A DNA stretch of 64,000 bases from Phoenix dactylifera (Eukaryota > Streptophyta > Magnoliopsida > Arecales > Arecaceae): positions 1 through 64,000 of the forward strand of contig NW_024068185.1 in the NCBI RefSeq assembly GCF_009389715.1, given 5' to 3'. Position 1 is the first letter of the stretch. The number at the start of each line of letters is the position of its first letter. A program made the position numbers and the translations under genes. Shown here one piece after another: positions 58,311-64,000 of this stretch. The notes below the pieces were generated by a model. The model was given only the letters and a program-made list of their open reading frames with translations. It ran no database searches and had not been told where the DNA came from.

Positions 58311-61300
58311 GATAATTGAAGAATTTATTGAAGGTGCATTGGATAAGCTCAAAGACTTGGAACAAGAATGAGCCAAGCAAGAAGTATGCAACACAAGATA
58401 GTGGCAACATCATCATTCATTGAGCCGAAGTTAGTGGAGACTTCGGTTTGACATGTTGGGTGGGTGTAGTGATAGAAGCAGGGTGTCTAAGCAATAGTTA
58501 TGCTTCTTCTGGGATTTGCTTTGTTGGGTTTTCTATTTTTGTATCCTTGCTGACAGTAATTTTAGAAAGTCTACATTTGTGGTAGGAGTTTGGTGTATTG
58601 TTAGCTGTAAACTAGATAGGAAAAATGGGCAAAGCAATCTTGTATGGAGTAGGATGGTTTGTGCATCATGGAAAGACCTGTGTGGTTGAAGTCCTTGGTG
58701 CAATCTGTGTTGGTTTAGAAGATCTTTGTTTGAAAATCAGTAGATTCCACAAGAAGGTGATAGGGCTCTAGGTTGATTGGAGAAACAGTCAAGTTAAGAA
58801 AAAACGGTGTAAAGGATGAGTACAGTGGTAGTAGGTATCTTTCAGGGCATTTGGATGGAAAGTAATGCAAGAGTGTTCAGTAGGAAGAAGAACAGCCTCA
58901 GGGACATCAGCAAGACTAAGACGTAATTAAAGGAAGGTTTTGAGCATACAGTTCAAAGGAAAAATCACATACTAGGGGACTGTTAAGAATGTTGGGTCAT
59001 CTTAGATGCTAATCCTGTTTTGAATGTAACTTGATCCTTTAGGATCTTTTATATGAGTATATTTTCTTACCTTATCTAAAATGGAACTATTTGGAATTCT
59101 TGTCAGTTTCCAGAATTTGGCTATGAATAAAATAATGGACTGGAGTGACTGTGTTTGGAATTTATGATTTACATTGGTGCAAATCCGATCACCCAGATTT
59201 GACAAACATGGGAAACAAGGCTGGAAACTCATTTGGTTACCCATTTTACTTTTTTGATCTTTTTAAAAGCATTTTCCAAAATTTTTGAAAAAGCAAAAGC
59301 TCCAAGGATTAGCTTTCACTTTTTTCGAAAATGAAACTATCTATAGCCATCACCACCACCTATGGTGCCACCACTCCATTGGCCATTGGAGCCGCCACTC
59401 GCTGGCTGCCCGCCGCCACCACCACCAATGCCACAAGCCATGACTACTAAACAAGTTGTGGTTTCGGTTTTCAAGAAAAAATAGAAACAGATTTTGGTTT
59501 TCATGAAAATTGAAAAGTAGAAATGATGCCAAATGGAACCTTAGCATCCAATTTTTCTCTTCAAAAAATTTTGCACTTCAACCTACTGAAGCATCCAAAT
59601 GACATCAAAAAAAAATTAACTACGTGAGAAGGTTTCATATCTTTGGAGTTAGGCCTCATATACCCTGACTCCAAGTATTTGCATTTTTAGATGCGGTATA
59701 AAAATCCCAAGTGAACATGCATATACTACTAACCACATGGAAATGTTGCCCCATAATACCAAATATTAGTTCTAAAGATGGACAAATACTAAGTTTTTTG
59801 CACAGAAATCATAGTAAGTGATTAAGTGTAGTCCTATAAAGCTTTCTTTTCTTCATCTTACGGAATATTAACGGTGCATTAAAATAGCTTTCTCAAGTTA
59901 AACAAGAAATAAGGTGAAACTTCTAGAAGTATCCATTTGGATTCGAGTCTCTATTAAGGCCCAATGGTGATAGAACAGCCCACATCAACATCTCAATTGG
60001 TGACCGATATAGCGTATCCCACGTAGTTAGCTCATTATCTTGGATATGGAGGAGGATTCAAACCCATGAATGATATTGGAAAGCACCACATTATAGCAAT
60101 GCATATCAAAGAAGCTTCCCTAGCAATGCATAGTGTTGTGGATCACAAATAATGTCATGGCCTCCTTAAAGATTGAAAAGATACTATACAATATACGTAC
60201 TTATTTACAGATTTTGATGTTGAGCATTGAAGGGTTATTATTAGGAAGCAAACAGATCTATAGAAAACTGTAGCCACTGCTTCCTGGAACATTAGTTCCA
60301 TCTCAGAGGTTATGGAACAGCAACCCTTAGTTGCATAGCAGCAAACAAAGTGAAGGCTGATAGGAGAGAAGAGACAACACTTAGCTACATAGCAGCAAAA
60401 AAATGGAGGCTGGTAGGAGAAAAGGGATGTGAATTTGGTGCCCAAGATAGGGTGGGTTTCTTAAAGGCGTCGGGTTGGGGGAAGGGAGGGATATTGATCA
60501 ACATTTCTCTTTAAGTAGTAAATCACATTGTCAACATTGATAACAGACAGAGAAAGAAAGAGAGGGAGGGGGGGAGTGGAATTGCCATGGGGAGCAGGTG
60601 CATCCTTTTTCTAAAAATAATCTAAAATAACCTCATACATATAGTTGTAGTATCCATATTTGCATAACTAACATGTCTTTATGAGTGCATGTAGATACAT
60701 ATGTACATCTATGCTTCACGCAAACATGCACATATGCACCAGCATGAGGAGCTGTATTGAGTCTGTCAATGTATGCACGTATCAATATAAGTGGATGGCA
60801 GGATGGAGCGCATCGAAATGAATTGGTTAATAAAAATAATATCTATGTTTACTCAATAAAGTTAGAAATGAATCATATATTTCTGATAATTATGCACTCT
60901 TTAAACATGTGTTTCTGTTTGGCTATTTACCATATCTATCGATCACAAATATACAAGTTAGAGATAACAAAAATGATGGCATAGTTCAGCATAACATACT
61001 AGAAAAATCAAACATTGAAATGTACAATATAAAACTAATCACATAATTGAAATAAAAATAAATAAATACGTCACTAAAAGTATTATATTTATGATATGTC
61101 AATATAACATATAGAAATATTCCTATTTGTATCCAAACATTCAAATATCTTATCCAAATTGGAATTGTACATCAATATATATATATATATATAGGCACAC
61201 ACACACAAAAGCAAAATAACCCCGCGATGGGGAGTAGTAAAAAAACAAATACAAAGAAATATTAAAGAAAATAAAAAAGAATTAGATTTTAAATTTTTAA

Positions 61301-61500
61301 ATCTAAATTATTGAATAGGGATAATATCTTCTAACAAGAGAAAAAAATGGCTTCAATTGGATTTTGAAGCAACTGAATCATGTGATTATTTCAACCTATG
61401 AAATAAGATATCATTATTACTGTTACGGGGGAACTAAGCCGCCATGCTCCACGTGACCGGCACGCGCGCCCATGAAGACTACGGCTGTACTTTGACCCAG

Positions 61501-61664
61501 CAATCCGACCCCGAGTCGGACATCTTCGGCTTCGCAGCCCGACCCCGAGTCGGCTGCCCCTTAATCTAGCAATCCGACCCCAAGTCGGATATTCTCAGCA
61601 CCGCAGCCCGACCCCGGGTCGGCTGCCCCCTGATCCAGCACTCCGACCCCGAGTCGGAGATCTC
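61501..61664 (+). repeat. 69-bp tandem repeat with five CCGACCCCGAGTCGG boxes in LTR U3
   Basis: CAATCCGACC starts at 61501 and 61570 and, as CACTCCGACC, at 61639, a period of 69 bases. Each unit holds two CCGACC(C)CGAGTCGG boxes (variants CAAGTCGG and CGGGTCGG), each a 5-bp inverted stem around a short loop, giving five boxes in total. Confidence 0.9.
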
Positions 61665-61699
61665 TTGATAACGACAGGCTGCTTCCCAGAGGCACGCCG

Positions 61700-61845
61700 A
61701 GGCCTCCTGCTCCACTACTCCCTGCAACGGCTGTATCCGATGCTGTTCCACGATCTCCTGTATCAGCCGTACAAAGCGGAACTCCACTACGCCCTGTCAT
61801 GGCCGTACCCAGCGCTGCTCCACGACGCCCTGTAACGGCCATGTC
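61700..61845 (+). repeat. 36-bp tandem array in LTR U3
   Basis: The core CCTG(C/T)(A)nCGGC(C/T)GTA recurs at 61721, 61757, 61793 and 61829, exactly 36 bases apart, each preceded by TCCAC(G/T)A(C/T)(G/T)C. Four units are visible, diverged by several bases each. Confidence 0.8.
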
Positions 61846-61903
61846 AGTGGCCACTCCATCGCGCCCACGATGACAAACCCCCCTGAGAGACCCCCCAGCC
61901 AGG

Positions 61904-61910
61904 TATATAT
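61904..61910 (+). promoter_or_regulatory. LTR promoter TATA box
   Basis: GGTATATATGCGG is the only TATA-like word in the GC-rich LTR and separates the repeat-bearing U3 from the downstream R/U5 part, so transcription should start near 61935. Confidence 0.6.
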
Positions 61911-62167
61911 GCGGCTGGGGGGAGAAGGGGGGGTAAGCAATATCTTCCAGAGCACTCTCTTGCTTGCTATTATCATCTCTCCTCCTCCTCCAATCTCCTC
62001 TGACTTGATCGTCGGAGGGCCCCCACTACCCCAGTGGTGGTGCGAGGCTTGCTTGCAGGTTTTCCGGTGGAAGGTGGAGCACAATCAACATCGACCAAGG
62101 CAGCTCAGACGGAATCTCGTTCACACCGCTGTGCCAATCGTTCTCGGTTTGGACCACCAGCAACAGT

Positions 62168-62185
62168 TGGCGCTAGAGGAAGGGC
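62168..62185 (+). other. Primer-binding site of the retrotransposon
   Basis: TGGCGCTAGAGGAAGGGC begins two bases after the LTR end, where the tRNA primer for minus-strand synthesis should bind. The tRNA was not identified; the TGGCGC start fits the pattern in Ty3/Gypsy plant elements. Confidence 0.6.
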
Positions 62186-62205
62186 CTGATCTCAGAGCGA
62201 TCGTA

Positions 62206-64000
62206 ATGGCACGGCGAGGTGGTCGTGGAGCTTCCAATGCCTCCGGTCGCGGGGCCTCTCGCGCCTCCGGCCGGGAGGCCGCTGCGTCTCCAACACATTC
62301 TCAGCAACACTCCACCGTTCCACCCCCGATTCAGATGGTCGAAGCCGCTCAGTTCGACCAGTTAGCCCAGCAGGTCCGCACCCTCGCGGAGGCGGTGCAG
62401 AACCTGCAGGGTGTGATGTCTCGGGCGCCGCAGCGGGCCCAGGAGCCGCTGCTCCCTGAGCGCTCACCTGTCCTCCTTAACCCGCGCTCCTTCCTCTCCC
62501 ATGGGGAGGAGCGCCGGCGCGAGGAAGATTCTCAAGCACGGTCCATTCTGCCGGGACCGTCCCATCGAAGCTGCGCGGGGTACAAGAGGCGGGCCCGGGC
62601 GCGTTCCCAGACCCCCCAGTCCTCAAGGAACCCGCGCTCCAGTCGGTCCCCCTCTCGGTGCTCCTTGTCTCCCACCCATCGGTCGCGCTCCCTGGACCGG
62701 CGGGTGGACGATCTCCACCGACAACTCCAGGTCCTGAAGGGCCACTCTAAAGATCCCTTCGCCGACTTGGAGATCTCCTCCCAACCGGCGCTTGCCTCGA
62801 GGATCCTGCGGACCCCAAATCCGCCGGGATTCAAAATGCCGGCGATCGAGCCCTATGACGGGGCGGCGGACCCGCGGGATCACGTGGAGAGTTTCAGGAC
62901 TCTTATGCTCCTCCATGGAGCATCAGATCCTCTCCTCTGCAAGGCCTTCCCGGTGACCCTCCGTGGCCCAGCCAGGGCGTGGTTCGCCGGCCTGGAGGCT
63001 GACTCTATCCAGTCCTTTGACCAGTTCACTCGCCTCTTCATCAGCCATTTCGCCGTCAGTAGCCGGCGGCGATTGGTTTCCGACTCCCTCTTTGATGTCC
63101 GGCAAAACGAGGAAGAAAGCCTGCGGGATTACCTTACCCGCTTCAACAAGGCTACATTGGAGGTCCGGAACCTGAGCCAGGAGGTGGCTCTCTCAGCCCT
63201 GAAGCGTGGCTTCCGGAAGGGCAGACTCACCTTCTCCCTGGACAAACGCCTGCCGCGGAGCTTCCCGGAGCTGTTGTCTCGGGCGAACCAGTATGCAGAC
63301 GCCGAGGAGGCAGCCGCCCACCGGAACAAGGAGGCCGCCGAGGCCCCTCTAAAGCTCGGAAAGAAAAGGCGAAAAGAGGCACCCCAGAGGAGGAGCCCGA
63401 CGCCTCAACATCGGCGCAGAAGCCCGTCACCGGCGAGGAACCACGGCGCCCCACGCCCTCGTTCTCCGCACCGACGCTTCAACCGGTACACCCCACTCCT
63501 GGCCCCCCGGGCCCAGATCCTTATGGAGGTCAAGGGGCGGGAGAACCTCCCGGTCCCGAGGCAGATGAAGAAAATCCCTGGGAGGAGGCCCTCTCGAGCG
63601 TACTGTGAGTACCACCGAGACCACGGCCACGACACCGAAGACTGCTTCCAGCTTCGGGACGAGATCGAGGCTCTCATCCGCCGAGGGCGTCTCGGTCGAT
63701 ATGTAAACGACCGACGTCCCCCCGCAGACCCGCGTCCGGCCGACCCGGCCCCTCAGGAGCCTCGGGAGCAGAATCGACCCGTCGCGGGCGTGATCCACAC
63801 CATCACTGGGGGCTGCTCTCGGCCCGTGAGGAACGCAGGGGGCTCGGTGGAAGCATCAGGGGTGGCCGTCGCGAAGAGGCAGCGGGTCGGAAATGTAATC
63901 ACTTTTTGTGATGAGGATGTAAAGGGGGTTCAGACCCCCCATGATGATGCCATGGTGATCTCCCTCACTATGGCGAACTATGATGTAAGGCGTGTTCTTG
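62206..64000 (+). CDS. Ty3/Gypsy retrotransposon gag (gag-pol), open to the window end
   Basis: A single frame starts at the ATG 40 bases after the LTR and stays open for 598 codons to the window edge without a stop or frameshift, so this element is probably recent. After an Arg/Ser-rich N-terminal part comes a retrotransposon gag domain (PPGFKMPAIEPYDGAADPRD, HVESFRTLMLLHG, then RGPARAWFAGLEADSIQSFD, QFTRLFISHF, and EESLRDYLTRFNKATLEVRN), then a basic region and a zinc-knuckle-like group (YCEYHRDHGHDTEDCFQLRD) typical of the Tat lineage. The last residues (MVISLTMANYDVRRVL) are the start of the aspartic protease, whose catalytic site lies outside. Gag packages element RNA into cytoplasmic particles. 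The element lies antisense to the DCP5-like gene and may be in its intron. Confidence 0.9.
   Translation, partial: MARRGGRGASNASGRGASRASGREAAASPTHSQQHSTVPPPIQMVEAAQFDQLAQQVRTLAEAVQNLQGVMSRAPQRAQEPLLPERSPVLLNPRSFLSHGEERRREEDSQARSILPGPSHRSCAGYKRRARARSQTPQSSRNPRSSRSPSRCSLSPTHRSRSLDRRVDDLHRQLQVLKGHSKDPFADLEISSQPALASRILRTPNPPGFKMPAIEPYDGAADPRDHVESFRTLMLLHGASDPLLCKAFPVTLRGPARAWFAGLEADSIQSFDQFTRLFISHFAVSSRRRLVSDSLFDVRQNEEESLRDYLTRFNKATLEVRNLSQEVALSALKRGFRKGRLTFSLDKRLPRSFPELLSRANQYADAEEAAAHRNKEAAEAPLKLGKKRRKEAPQRRSPTPQHRRRSPSPARNHGAPRPRSPHRRFNRYTPLLAPRAQILMEVKGRENLPVPRQMKKIPGRRPSRAYCEYHRDHGHDTEDCFQLRDEIEALIRRGRLGRYVNDRRPPADPRPADPAPQEPREQNRPVAGVIHTITGGCSRPVRNAGGSVEASGVAVAKRQRVGNVITFCDEDVKGVQTPHDDAMVISLTMANYDVRRVL

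Larger units (their letters stand above)
53985..61420. other. Region upstream of DCP5 exon 3: very long intron or truncation, repeat-rich
   Basis: No LSm-domain exon was found on the minus strand. The stretch contains a pyrimidine-rich low-complexity tract (54890-55290), a long-inverted-repeat element (about 55960-57000), an unrecognised coding-like zone (57480-58300), a TA microsatellite (61168-61192) and a local duplication of about 60 bases at 60315-60430 (TAGTTGCATAGCAGCAAA against TAGCTACATAGCAGCAAA). The rest is AT-rich and gene-free. Confidence 0.6.
61421..62165 (+). mobile_element. 5' LTR of a Ty3/Gypsy retrotransposon
   Basis: The LTR starts TGTTACGGGG and ends CAGCAACA, so its ends are TGTT...AACA. 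It is 745 bp and GC-rich against an AT-rich flank; the five bases before it (ATTAC) should reappear after the 3' LTR, which lies beyond the window. A TATA box (TATATAT, 61904-61910) lies about 260 bases from its end. The U3 part holds two tandem arrays, listed separately. A primer-binding site follows directly. Confidence 0.85.

Noticed and set aside
62501..63798. Several frames in other phases and on the minus strand within the gag region
   Set aside because: Shadows of the long GC-rich gag frame that starts at 62206.

Overview
This window is nuclear DNA from a flowering plant. Every recognisable gene belongs to a plant family, the protein-coding genes have GT-AG introns, and the intervening DNA is AT-rich and full of transposon debris. 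The strong GC contrast between AT-rich background and very GC-rich coding exons (the PPR gene and the last exon of the alcohol oxidase), together with introns of 4-6 kb or more, suggests a commelinid monocot. A palm is a plausible guess, but the sequence alone does not prove it.

Layout. Bases 1-3200 hold intergenic DNA with small inverted-repeat elements. A single-exon PPR gene lies on the minus strand at 3219-4667. Bases 4668-11282 are repeat-rich and gene-free. A nine-exon SAWADEE-homeodomain gene (SHH2-like, 361 aa) runs on the plus strand at 11283-27518. Bases 27519-33061 hold retroelement remnants and duplications. A three-exon long-chain fatty alcohol oxidase gene (793 aa, plus strand) spans 33062-41271; its 5.5-kb second intron contains a 43-bp minisatellite, a solo LTR inside a broken pseudogene, and a MITE inserted into another copy of itself. 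A DUF1218 membrane-protein gene (MWL type, 183 aa, plus strand) occupies 44571-45376. The 3' five coding exons of a DECAPPING 5/LSM14 gene lie on the minus strand at 46916-53984; the LSm-domain exons are not found in the remaining 10 kb. The window ends inside a young Ty3/Gypsy LTR retrotransposon (5' LTR 61421-62165, gag ORF open from 62206 to the end).

Functionally the genes are unrelated neighbours, as is usual in plants: organellar RNA processing (PPR), RNA-directed DNA methylation or chromatin reading (SHH2), fatty alcohol oxidation (FAO), cell-wall associated membrane protein (DUF1218) and mRNA decapping/P-body control (DCP5). I found no gene cluster or clearly new system. The most unusual items are the self-nested MITE, the in-frame duplication of a splice donor in the DUF1218 gene, two long-inverted-repeat elements of Mutator type, the two tandem arrays in the LTR, and the DCP5 gene whose upstream intron must be very long or whose 5' end is lost.
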